Shown here one piece after another: positions 36,771 to 50,100 of a stretch of 64,000 nt of DNA (position 1 is its first letter; each line of letters begins with the position of its first letter). Location: positions 1 through 64,000 of the forward strand of contig VXBA01001813.1 of assembly GCA_013399895.1 (NCBI GenBank), written 5' to 3'. Origin of the DNA: Serilophus lunatus (Eukaryota; Chordata; Aves; Passeriformes; Eurylaimidae). The notes below the pieces were generated by a model. It saw nothing but the letters and a program-made list of their open reading frames with translations, was not told where the DNA came from and did not search any database. A program made the translations under genes and the position numbers.

Positions 36771-39700
36771 TTTAAAATTATTAAATGCTAAAGATTAAAT
36801 GTTAAAGACTAAATTTTGTTCCTCAGTCAAAGGCATCAGCCAAAATTTCAGGATTTTTTCCAAAGTCCTTTGAACTGGGGAGAATTCTTCCAATTATTTC
36901 AGTGGTCATTGCTTCAACAGAAATGAAGGCTGAATTAGAAATCTTTTCTGTTTGTTTGTGTAGTTAATAAAAAAGTTAAAGCAGTTGGGGAAAAAAGTGC
37001 AACTTTATATATGAGAAAAGAGAGATTTGAAATACCCTCTGTCCCAGGTCCCATGTAAACGCAAAGAGCACAGTTGGAATGAAACAAATGATCTCACTCG
37101 TTTCTGATGAGCTGGGTGGTGTAAATGTTTCACACTAACCACACAGCATGCTCATAATATAGGAGCTAATTCATCTGCCATGAATACATTCCTGTGTACG
37201 TTGTCCTTTAAAATAAACAAGCAAAAATGAGTAATTTATTGAGTTAAACGAATAGTTTTCCAGAGGGACCACTTCTGTCCCATATGACTGATTTTAAAGT
37301 CTAAATGAAGGCCGCTTAAATGCTACATCCTCTGTCTCACTATGTGAAACAGTTACTGTTTTAAAATATGGAATTTCAAATTTTTAATACTGTCAACAAG
37401 TTCCAATTGTTCCAGAAAATATAATTTGAGCTGCTTATTTGTTTATTAGAAGACTGCAGATGGTGAATCATGATAATTTTCCAAAATCTCTATTTACAAT
37501 GGCATTCCATTTGGAAAATGTGTTCTTTCTAGATTTAAGAAATTTTGAGAGAAGGTTTATAACCATAATAAAGCAGTTTTATAGGAAAAGTCGCTGGAAA
37601 AAGAAGGCAAATGATAACCAGACCTGCATATATTAAATTTCGCTAATCCTTTTTATTTCTCAATATCCTAAAATTTATCAAAAGTATATTATTCTTGAGA
37701 TACCATTATGATCTGTTAACTTCACACTGATTTATGTTTTTCACAGGGTTATTCTACACTACAAATGAGGTTATTAACTTGCATTTGTTCTTACAGAGCC
37801 TTCCCAAAAGTAAGGGTTACTCACGTAGGCAGCTCTGATCATAAACTCTTACTAACAGATAATCTGAGATTGAGGGTCGTAGGTTTCTTAGACTGACACA
37901 GACTCCAAATAACTTCCCACCAAAATTAAAGGTGCTGCTTTCCATAGCTTACAGCAAAGAGCAAACAATGCCTCTTACACAGAAGTTTCAGAAAAAGTCT
38001 ACAAGGAGGTCAGGACATAATCCCCACTGTTTTCTGCCTAATCATTTTCCTTTGTGGCAGAAGAATTCAGCAATGAGTGTTAATACAGAAAAGACTTCCA
38101 GACTAAAAATATTCTGTTGTTTGTGTTTAATGTCTTGATGTATATCTGGAAACTGTAATTTGCACCTAAAGAAACGCATTAACACTGTTTGGGAAAACCA
38201 CTTACTGTGGAGGCGGCGTTAAACAGAGAGGCAGTGCAAAAAAACTTCCACACTACACAAAGGAGGATGCCCTGAAAATGCAACATCTTCATAGCCAAAT
38301 AATTCCTTTAGTCAAATTTACAATGTGCTTTTACAAAATTCTTTTCTCTCCTTAAACCACGATCAACCTTAAAAGCAGGGTGGTTTCAAGCAGATGACAC
38401 ATCCTGAAACCCTGCCCTTGACCTTCAGGATGTAGATCATGGCACCCACATAGTACAGAGCATAACCCACCACTCAGTCACTCGTTTGTGTTACCCCATC
38501 TTCTTGGTTTTCCATTTTATTGAAAGAAACTTACCTTTTCCCTAGCTGGTAAAATATGTTTAGATTATAGACATGTTTAAATCTGGTCAAAAATATACCA
38601 AACATTTTAGAGTATGAAGAGGGAGAAAGCATCTGAAATGAAAAAAGCATTGTGGTAAAGTATCATATGGCACTGGCTTATGTTTCTATTATCCCCTACA
38701 TTTAAAAAGCTCTGTTGACCCTAGTCAGAGGCATTTATCTTAACATTGCAATGACTATGTGTCTGCAAATTAGATCCTTCTGTGTTTTCAGTTACACCTG
38801 TAAGCATGTTATCAGGACTCACCGTGGGTCCTGTGGGCCATGGCTGGGAGCAGTCAGGATCTGGCAGCCTGTCTCATCCTACCCCTCAGCCAGCAGCAGG
38901 GCACAGGGACAGCCCAAGCTCCACGCATTGGGCACCTCCCTGGGGATGAGGACAGGTCCAGGTCAGGCTGGAAAATGCCTGCTGCGGCTGGGGAAACTCA
39001 GGGGCTGAAATGGGGTACTGGGCCATAGGCAGGGAGGTGAAGGTCCTGCAGGGGACACAGACAAGAAGAGCCAGAGGTACCTGCTGGCAGTGACACGCAC
39101 AGGCAGCAACGACATCAGTTGTTGAGTATGTATCTATATTGCCGAATAAGTATCCATACCATTATATAAAACTGCAGGAAAGTCACTCTAAAAGTTGTAA
39201 GGGGCAAGTACATTTCACCAGGAAATTGTTATGGATAAAACCACAGAAACAGCTATTGTGTGGGAAAGGGTGTAAATAACAACAAGCAAAACCGTGATGC
39301 AGTAGAATGTCACAAATCATCGCCTTTGCCAGCGTGATAAAGAGGGGTCTATTTATTATAAATTATCCTGTCTTCTATGGTTTAACATTCTGTTCAGCAT
39401 CTATGCAAAATATATATCCACTTCTAACAGTCAAATGATACAGGTTTTAGCTTACAGGTGAGGACACAGTAGGAAAGCAATTTTAGGAAGCAAATAACCA
39501 TAACCAAATAGCAAAGAGCTATTGCTAATATATTTTCTTTTTAGCGTGAAATTGCTTAAAACCAAGGTGGCTGATTGACTAGTGTGAATCAGATGGATCT
39601 CCTAGACAGCATGATGAATATCCCAAGTTAGCATCTAATACCTGCCTAAGGCTTGAAAAACAACTCCATGTGCCATCTGTTAAGGAAATATCCTGTTGAT

Positions 39701-40524
39701 TAGGACTTTTGGACAAATTTTTAATCTGTCATTCTCTGTTTCTAAATGATACATGGAAGATAACACTTCAAGTATTTTTCATGTTTTCTTAAATACTGTC
39801 TTTCATATAAGTTCCTTGATTCAGCATGCAAAGAATTAGCTAATTGATTATCACTGGTATCAATGAAATAGCATTGAAACTAAAATAGAGAAGGATCAGC
39901 TTGTCTCCTCTCAGTCCAGACTAAGCTTCCTGCTTACTCCCAGATGTAAGGATCAGATAGAATACCTTAACTTTTTAATCTGAAAATAGATTTCAATACA
40001 TTTCATGCTAGAGAAAGTAAAAAAAAATTAAAAAACACTGGAAGGCTTTTGTTTTCTTTGCAGCGTGAAATGTAAAAATCTGAATCCTTGAAAACTAAAC
40101 TGTCATCCTCTGGCGACCTCTAACTTTAATGAAAGACATAGTGCAGATCATATATCCCTATGCTATTAAATGATAAGAGTCACAAGCACAAGGCTTCCCT
40201 TAAAATCTGGTATTACGACTGAGGATGTTGTATCAGAAGGAGTTTCCAAAACTAACACCATTCTATAACTCGTTTTGAATGATGACTTGTCAAGCTAGAC
40301 CAGATCGTGAACTTGGATCTTCAATGATCATCCAGAGCATTCATCAACCTTGCATTTGATCTAATATGTCTTACATTTAATTGAACTTTTTACTTCTAAA
40401 CTGATCACATGCTATTGAGAAATTATTAAGAGAAATGATAAGTTGGCAATGCCATATTTGGGTCAATGTTCAAAGTAAAATTCCCCTTACTCCTCTATAC
40501 TGCAGGAATATAAGACAGACTGTG
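36771..40524. other. Non-coding stretch with a GC-rich patch
   Basis: Mostly AT-rich DNA. A sharp G+C-rich island of about 300 bp lies at 38812-39115 between AT-rich flanks and carries a plus-strand frame of 97 codons with no recognised domain. It may be an unrecognised repeat. Nothing else was supported. Confidence 0.5.
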
Positions 40525-41109
40525 TGTCCTGGTTTCATCTGGGATAGAGTTAGTTTTCCTCCTGATAGCTGGTACAGTGTTGTGTTTTGAATTTACCACC
40601 AGAACAAAGTTGATAGCCCATGGATGTTTTCAGTTGTTGCTAAAAAGTTTTCATGCTAAGTCAAGGGTTTTTCAGCTTCTCATGCCCTGGCATAAGAAAC
40701 TGGGGGGGGNNNNNNNNNNNNNNNNNNNGGGGCGGGGCGCGGGGTTGACACAGCCTGGACAGCTGATCTCAACTGACCAAAGGTATAATCCATAACATAC
40801 GGCATCATGCTCAGTATACAAACTGTGTGGAAAGCTGGCTGAAGGCTGTTGCTTGAGAACTGGCTGGACATTGGTCAGAGAACACTGAGCAATTCCATTG
40901 TCCATTACTTGTTTTTTGTACCCTAATTATATCAGTATTGTTGATAGTATTATTATTGTTATTATCTTTATCAACCCATTAGCTATCTTTATCTCAACTC
41001 ACAAGTTTTCTCACTTTTAGTCTTCCTATTCTCTCCCTCGTCCTGCTGGCTGGGGAGCAAGCAAATGGCTGTGTAGGGATTAGTTTCCAGCCAGGGTTAA
41101 ACAATGACA
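40525..41109 (+). mobile_element. Solo LTR of avian ERVL-like family with target duplication
   Basis: The element begins TGTCCTGGTTTCATCTGGGA and ends CCAGGGTTAAACAATGACA, with TG...CA termini. It is flanked by CTGTG (40520-40524) and CTGTA (41110-41114), a five-base target duplication with one change. Internal landmarks known for this common bird LTR are present: TTTTTCAGCTTCTCATGCCC, GGACAGCTGATC, ATCATGCTCAGTATA with a TATA-like box near 40813-40820, and CTTTATCTCAAC. A gap of 19 N lies at 40710-40728 in a G-run. No internal viral genes or second LTR, so it is a solo LTR left by recombination. Confidence 0.92.
40710..40728. other. Assembly gap (19 N) inside LTR
   Basis: The N run is preceded by GGGGGGGG and followed by a G/C-rich run. 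A sequencing failure through a long G tract of the LTR is the likely cause. Confidence 0.98.
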
Positions 41110-44100
41110 CTGTATTTCTTCAATAACATATGGTGTGTGTTACCCTAGGAGTTAAATAAGGGAACTTGAAAAGATTTATTGGTATTTACTGATATTTTCT
41201 ATTTACTACTACAAAATTTTCAGACAGGTTTATTTTACAATCTTCATCTGTGTTGGTTCTCTGCCACATATAAACATGCAGCTATCAGACATTCTACATT
41301 GAAATTCTCAACACCATGTATTTTCTGTCTTTGAAGACAAAGGGCATTTAAATAGCATAATCTTCAGGGCATTCAGACTTCAGTAATGAAACTTATAGCG
41401 AGGACTAAAATACGTTTGTTATGTTGTGGACTATCACGGCAGACACATCATCTGTTACCTATGCACGTCACCTGTTCCAGCAAGTGCAGCACATCTTAGA
41501 AAAGTGTAAGTTAGCACAACTATGCCAGCAGATGAACTTGCTGATCCTAAAGTTAAGTTTTTGGTATTACTTTGATACTTTGTTCACAGGTTCCTAGACT
41601 ATATACTGTCACAGAGAAAAGTCCTCACAAAGTGCTTGTGCCTTGAGGACCAACACTTGCTGGCATTTGAATGGTACTCATCATCTGTTGTTTTTTTTGG
41701 TTCATTGTGTTTCTATCTATCTAACAATATCAACTGACATCTGAAACTAATTTTTCTCAAGCACCTTTCTCCTGTCCTGGAACAGGAAAGGTTCCTTACC
41801 AGAAAAGAAGACATATCACAGATGGAAAGAACCAGAAATGGTTATTCTAATGAAAATGTTTGTTAATATCTTTTCCCATTTTCTTTTCTATACAAGTAAC
41901 ACACCAAAGCTTCAGTAAAAGGAAACTTTTCTAGTCGAGTAATCAAAGTTTTCTCTACTGTCACAGCCAACTATTACTGCTCTTGTCATCTGTGCCCACA
42001 ATGAAGTATCTCCCTCCCTGTTTTGGAGTTATTCTGTCTTGTGCTCCCTAGTGCTTCTGATTCTTCTTATTATTATTTTATTAACCAGACTTCTAGGAAA
42101 TTACATTGACAGCTGAAGATAGTATTAGTAAGCTTTCTTTATTTGCAAATATTTCCTTAATTCTGCAGTTTTTCTCTGCTGCTAGGTGCTTATGTATTTA
42201 GTGAATATTTCCGGCCTTTTCCATTCCTTCATGAAAATCACATAATATAAGCATCCTGTGGAGGGTCTCTCCATCTATGAATACTACTAATAAGGTAATA
42301 AGTATCAGAGTTTCCTCAATATGTGATTGCTTACTCTTCATCTCAGCAGGTTTCTCTTTACCAATCATCAGCAAAATAACCATCAGCAGAATAGTGTAGC
42401 TGTTTGATCAGTTCCTTTCTTTGTGTTAGCCCTTTGATACTTCCCATTTCAGCCAGCTTTACAAGGATGTTTTCCAGAGAAACAGTATGTCTCATGTGAT
42501 GCTATGTTAATCATTTGGAGAGAACGTGTATGTTGCTAGGCTGGCAGTAAGTGTACACATATGAAAGCAGGGCCAGTCACGGGTCACAATGACTCTCTTC
42601 TGCAACAGATCAAGAGCCCTTCATCTTTATTGACCTAGGGAGCAGGTCAGATATGATGGCTGCTATAACAAAGACATTTCTCTAATGCAAAAACCAATCT
42701 GAAAATCTCAATTCTGTTTGTCTTTAAAATACTCCAAGATAATAGCATAATATGACTGACATGTTGGAAGAAAGGCTAACACTTAATCTTTTCCAAGCCA
42801 TGACAGACATGCAAATTAACACCTGACTGGAGATGGTAAGCATTTTGTCAAACTCTAACTAACTTTTCACCTACTAACTAAAGCGACAGCTAACTCCAGA
42901 AAAATAACTTCACCAGATAAATAACACACTTGCGTATCTATTAAAAAAAAAAAAGCCAACAAAAAAAACCCACCAAAAAAGAAACCCCCCAAAACCTACA
43001 GAAAAAGTTATTCTGTTAAGTAATGGGTTATATTGGTCCTTTTTTCCGCTGCAAACATTTTTCTTTTCACCTAGCTTGTGAGAGAGCAAACAAACTGCAT
43101 GCAAGCTATAGCACATTCACCTGTTACTTTTCCATGGCCAAGCAGATGACAGTGAACTGTGTGCAAGTCGATGTTGAAAAGTAGTAACTTTGGATCCCCC
43201 CGTATTCAGGTAAGGAGTAAAAACTTCTATGTGGGTCACAACAAAAGAAGGATTGTACCTTCACCATTTTCTTATCCTGGGGCATCTTATCTAGCTTTAC
43301 CTGGAGAACAAAACTTCTAAGGTCATCATAACAGAAAATTTATACTCTTACACTTCTGTGTGTATTACATTGGAGGTAAAAACTCAATACTTAAAAAACA
43401 CAAAAATTTAATTTTATATGACAATTTCAAAAGAAGAAAAACCTAACATAATTAATAATCTTTTCAATAACAGAATAAGCTCTTATCCATAAAGATACAT
43501 GACACTCTGTAAAACTGCTCAGAGATTAACGTTTGTAAGTTGTGTGGCACATATTAGAGGGATCTTAGTTCCTATCCTGCTTTATGAGATGAAAAAGAGC
43601 ATTTAACTGCTTGACTCCTGCTGTTTTTGAACGAAAATCCAATGCTTCATTAATATTTATCCATTTTTCTTCTAACCCTACTATACATACTCTCTTTTGG
43701 GAGTTTCAGGAAAATCAGCAATTATCACATCAAAAGTCATCAGTCCACCAGGGAAACTTCAATCCTTAACTGATGAAGCATTGCTGCAGCTTTTGCAAAC
43801 AACTCAGATCAGTGTTTTCCCTCCTCCTTTCCCACCTGTTACTCTTGTTGATTTTATTTAATCAGCTTAGAAGACCTCCTTAATTTTTCTGTGATGCCAT
43901 ACACTATACTAGACACCAAAAAGATTTTTATACCATAGTTTTATTTATACACAGGGAATAAAAGAATAAAAATAATTTAACCATGCTGCACAATAGGTCC
44001 AGTCTGATACAGTCTGAAGGACTCTACTTAGATATTTTTGTTAAGATCTGTTCTGAAGTTATTTGCAACACTCTCACTTCAATAGTAACAGCAGTATCAA

Positions 44101-47100
44101 GGAAAGAAGGCAGTCCATGCAGATGAAAATTACAAGATGTTCAAGTTACTGAACATCAGAAATCAGAAGAATCGCTGAAAAATGAAGATTCTACTCCTGT
44201 CAGCAGGAGTATTTATTAAATAATAAAAGTGTAAGTCAAATCCCCAAGATAAATCAAGAAACCTTTTTCAAAATAATGTTATTTTAAAAAAATAACAAAT
44301 GCTGTGTTCATGTTGCTTATCTTTTGGCTTCATAGCTTCTAACATTGTCTGTTTTGAAAGATTTTTGGCAATCCCAGGTACTAAAGAACATTTTTTCTTC
44401 TTCTTCCAAATGAGAGATAAGTTTTCTTAGAATCATACAATGCCAAAAATGAGATGTCTGATAAAGCTGAATGAGCTGGCAATGCTAAATACGTGTTTTC
44501 TCCAGGACTGAGGAAGGAAGATATGATGACATGCAATGGGAAGGGCATCACATTCGACTTCACTGGAGAATGGATGACCGAACGTTATTAATTCTGGGTA
44601 TTACGTGTTTTGGCTCTTGTACGTTTGCATAATGAATTGATTTAGGCATGTAGGAATCTTGATGTTAATCAAAACATGACTTCGGTGTCATGCAGCCTGC
44701 TAGCTTGGGCAGGTTGCTTCCACTAAGACAAAATATTTTTCAGTGCTTAAAAAAAATATAAATCAACAAATTTGGCAGAACTGACAAGGAATACTGTTCC
44801 ACTTTTTCTGAAGTATCATTTCTTTTTGATCACTACTTCTGGCTCTAAATCTGTGCACAACTACAGTGGTCAAGTTTCACTAAATATGTCTTTTCTATTT
44901 TATGTGTGAAGCTGCGCAGGGAATTCTCCCTCATTATATTATAAAGCAAATCTGAATAATTTTATCCAATTTACTGCTTTTATATAATTAGTTAATTGAT
45001 TTCAATCAATAATTTAATACACGCACCCCAGTGCCTCCTTTAATGACAAAGCGTAGGAGGGAACACTCCTATGTAACAAGCCAAACCAGCCATATGTTTC
45101 TGAAGCATGGGTTTCATTTTTATAGAATTAAAAGTTTTAATTCCCTATTTCTTGTCTTTACAATAAACTAATCTCACAACTGTGAGACTGGGGACCCACA
45201 TAAGAAGCCACAAAACCATATGAATCTGAAATTTCAGCCCTTCTCAGTTCTGTAGCCATCAAGATGTGAGCTGTTGTGTCCCTCCTGCATGAGAGACTTC
45301 CCTCATCATGTAACTGTCCTGGTGAGGATCTTGCCCTTGCACTCATTTTGATAGGACAGAAGATGAGTAGTGGGAGACATGCAGAAGAGTTGTTTCTTCT
45401 CCCAGAAGAGCTTCTGTCTTCTTACTGTGTACTAGCAAGGTTAGGAAGATTGGTATTGCTACTACAGCTTTACATCACATAATTGTGTTAAGTTCTTTGG
45501 CTAATGCAGGGCCTCCTCTACCGTTAATTTGCTCTGGGTGAATATAGTAACGTGTTCTTACTGTACTTTCATATTACTGCACCTATTCCCAGGGTATTTA
45601 AGAGTTCAGTGTGGCTGACCTAGCAATGTAAACTCAAGAATTAGCTAGGAGCACTTTTTGTATATAAAATGGACTTTGTTAAAAAGTGACTTGAAATGTT
45701 AAACAGTTGGTTTGTTCAAATAGCTAAAGTGACTAAACATTTGAACTTGACTTCAGAACATGAATACTTTCACAGCAAAATATTGTGTGCTGAGGAATTT
45801 TGCCTTTGGCTATGGTATGAACGAACTAAATCATACCGTGAAAAAGAGACATTGCTTCAGTCTTCCACTGAGCATGTAAAATAAAGGAATCTGTATAGCA
45901 TAGCAAGGAAGATTTCATTCGAGTATTGAAATTTTACTGTTTTGTTTTATGATTACTACATTTGGCCACTGTTCTTTTTTTTAGCCCTGCTGAATTTGGT
46001 ACAATTCAGACAGATTTGGAGAGCACAGTAGAAAGAAACCACAGAATGACCAAAAGGAGTTTCACTCTGGTGGACTTAAAGTCCACTCATGTGAGCTGAA
46101 ATGAACTTCCCAGGTAGGGGGTTGTTGGTGAGAGATAAGGGACATGTTGCAGGTCTGCCATGAGAACTAAGACTGCTGAACTGCCCTTAAGTAAGATCCT
46201 TCAAGGTGAAAATGACAGCTGAGGCCATAAAAGCTTTTTTTAAGCTTTCTGTCATAAAAACAGTGACACTATTCTTTTGGATAAAAATCCACAACACTCA
46301 GCTACATCACGCATGGCTATGAGTTGTCAGAAACACACTAAGACTCTGAAGCTGCTGCAGAACCCTCAACTCCAGAAGAGTTATAGGACAGAAATGATGT
46401 GCTAACAAAAGCTGTTCTGGTGAGCTCTTCTGGGTGGTGAGGTAAGCACCGAATTTCATCTACAAAGAAATACTTCTGAGCACTGTACCCAAGAGATTAT
46501 CCATTTTCATGAATTACAGTTCTGCAGCAGGGACATCTTGAAGGTAGAGTAGTTTGACTGTTGGATACACTTAAAGTTTTCTGAAGCTTTAGGGAAAGAG
46601 ATTTTTTATGAAAGAGAATAGAATAGGCAGCACGCTTGTGGTGCAAGGACTTCTGCACTTGTGGCTTTCTTTTTCCAACAGGCAGAGGAAATTCAGCTGA
46701 AGAATAGAGTATCTGGATTACACCACTGTAAGGACAAAGGTTGTACAAAATACATTGGGTTTTGCATTTTAATCAAGTTATAGTGTCTCTATATGCTACC
46801 ACAATCACAATGAAATAAAAGTTTCATGTGAAGTACAGTATTCTTACTTATTGGCCCCAGGTACTGCACATTGCAAGACCGCTGCTTGTCTAGACACAAG
46901 GCTGTGACTAACTGATGATTTATTAGCTTAACTTATACTCTCATCAAATTCATTACTTTCGTAAGTAATTTCTTAAATGACTTAGCTCATGTAGGCAAAC
47001 CTGGGTAATTACAGTTCAAATAATTAAACACTTGTAGCAAAAAGTCTCAAAGAAATACAATCAAACAGATTTTTCTGGCTCCATAGAGCTCTTTTTTTCA

Positions 47101-50100
47101 AAATCTATTCCACATGGTGTGTCTTTGGTCCTTGTTTAGATAAGAAAAGATTGAGGGACTTGCCCAGGCAAAGAGCAATGCATGGTTGGAACTACCAGTG
47201 TTTATGGCAGTTCCCAATACATTTAACAGACAAAATCACCAGTAGTTCCCTTCTCAGTTCAGGCAGTGTCTTAATTCTGTCACTGCTTACATTAATGGTA
47301 GGAAGTTTGGGTCAGAATCCTGACTACAGTTAGAATCTAGAAACACTTGCTGTATGTGATTGTTACCATCTAGGTCAACAAGACTATATGTTGTCAAGTA
47401 TCTATCACAAATGGATCAGACTCTAGTAATAAACAGGACCATCCCAATAAAACTTTTATTTGCCTTTCAAATTGTGGGGCTCAATTAATTCATATTTTTA
47501 GGAAGTTCTTCATGATACATTGCTATAGGAATCAAAAATACTTGCAGTACATAGAAGTTTTCTTCAGCATAATTAGGACGTTTTTCTTGTTACCTTTTCT
47601 CTAATTATGTTGTCCATGGATCTCAGTTTTCCACTGTCTAACAGAATGTTTGAGGTTTCTGCATTCACTTATACACAAGATGACATTATTTTAGAACCTC
47701 CATTAGGACTTGTGAAGAGAAAAGTAAAACTATGGAAGTTAATTTAGAATCATAAAGAAGCTGATGGAATATTCCAAAAGTTTATTGTTCAGAATTCTCT
47801 GGTTTTGACAAAACAAAATCAAGGGCCTGTAAGAACAACTTCATTTGGAAGTGCCTCCATCAGATTTGTAAATAGATCCTTTGACTACACAACTTTCACA
47901 GCTACTTCAAGATTACTCAAGGACATACATGTCTCACTGTCATATAAAGAAACTACATACATACAAATGTTAAAAGTTTGGAGACACGGAAAGTGTTAGT
48001 GTTGGAGTGCTACTTCACGCCACAGGCCTTTCAAGGGCTGTCCAAGTTACAGTACAAATGTCAGCCTAGGACTGATGCACTGGAGTCTCCTGACATGAAG
48101 TACAATATAAAGATAAATACACATTCTTAAAATTGGTCACTTGTCAACAACTTCAAGACATCTATCCCACTAAAACTAGTAAGAACTAAAACCACCTCAA
48201 CCTATAGATTTCTAGAGTGGAATTCTCTGACTGAACACAGGTCCATGCAACTTCCCTTGTCACTTCAAAAAAGACATGTTAGTAGAAATTTAAAAGAAAC
48301 AAGCAAAAAAAGAACAGACTGTCTGAAATCCGTCTGTGCCTCCACTTGTAAATTGCAAAATTCTCTTCTAGGAAAATGGACCCTGGTACAGAAGCAATTT
48401 CTTCACCCTTCCACCCCTTGTCACCTGCCAGCGGCAGGACTGCCACCAGTGCCAGCTCCACTATGGGTTTTTCAAAGCAGTACTGAGCCCAAATTATTAA
48501 ACCCCAGCTGGATACAGGTTGATAGCATTAAGAGCCTCTGTGTTTCCCAGGGAACTGGCTTACCATGGAGCCAGATAAGATTTGTATAGTCTTATTAACT
48601 CCAGCTCTATGCAATGCAAAAGCAGCTGTACTGATTATGGAGTTGCTCCTGGAATGAGTGTAGCAACATTCATGTGGCTCTGAATTTCAGCTAAAAACTG
48701 TGGCATGAATAATCTGCAACACATTGATAATCAAGTGCTGAATGTATCTTACTTCTGAAGTGATTCATAACCAACACATCTAGTGAGGCAGTGCTGACAC
48801 AGAAGAATTTAAGAGCTCTGAGCCTAAAAGAAATTCAAATCCTTCTTTATTTTTAGGCTGTCGGCAACTTGTTTTGCACAGAAAAAACAAGATTGAATCT
48901 TATTATTTAAAGAAAGTTCAGAGAGTCAGATTCACTATCACGCATGGGATTAAGCACAACAATTTATGAATCACTTCAGGTCTGTTTTGGCCGCTTGTCA
49001 GAGCTTCTTAGGTCTTGGGCTGAATCTCTCCTGTGGTATGAATGTGCCCTTGAGGATTTCATGGTGCTTAGTGCTAAACAACTTCTGAGGGTCACAAGTG
49101 TTCTTGCTTTAGGGTACTAATCATGATATGGAATTGTTCAGACTCTACAGGACTAGCTCTACAACTTCTGATTTTAATATTTTCATCAGAAATGAGCAAG
49201 CATAATTGACTTATGCAATGCTGAATGAGAGCATTAGTAAATGTTTACTGAGCACCCTGAAACTTAAGCATGAAAAAAATAATCTAGAATTACTTGCCTC
49301 ATGAATACAGGCATATATATCCATCCTGTGATAGGTAAATGCATAAAAGTAAGTTAGCCATACACTGGATTTTAGGTATGTCTAGGGGCCACATCACATA
49401 ATAGGTTGGAATTTTTTTAATGTTAAAATCACACTAGTTTTAATTCAAACTCTGTCTTTACTTCACATGTACATCTGCATCTACTTAAATAATTTCACTG
49501 GGTGGGATTCACCTCTACATCACAGACACCAGGATTTAATTCCAAAGTGTTGGAGTCACTACATGAGGTATGTGTCAGCTCCCATGACAGTCAACAGGGG
49601 AATCTAACCGGCACATTTAGGGGAACCTGGAAATTATTTGACTGTCCAAGTGCAGCTCTCCAAGCTCCACTGGCTGTATTGACTCGAATGCTATTGCCTA
49701 TAAAGGGAGTCCAGATATTCACATACTAGCACATACATCTAGGTCTACGGATCCTACCCAGCAGATGATGTAATTGATGTAATTTTTGAGCTATTTCCCA
49801 ATCTTTTTTACTGAAAAGGTATTGAAAAGCACAAATCTGAAAGTTTTAGGATATAATCAACCTACTGTACATACATGGATTAAAATCTTCCTGGTGATGC
49901 TCCTTTACATTGTATGCAAAGGTACGGCTATGGTACAATTGCAAAATTATGGAAGAAGAGGAAGAAGATGTAAAAGTCACATTGGGGATGGTTTCTTAAA
50001 TTTTCACGATTTCACAGCTTGTGTCTAGGGAATCAATGATCACCACTACAAAAGAAAGCTAGATATCACACCTGTGTCTTTATATCTACTCACATGTGCG

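Noticed and set aside
48245..48589. 114-codon plus-strand frame
   Set aside because: No recognisable motif, no flanking splice sites or neighbours that would support a gene.
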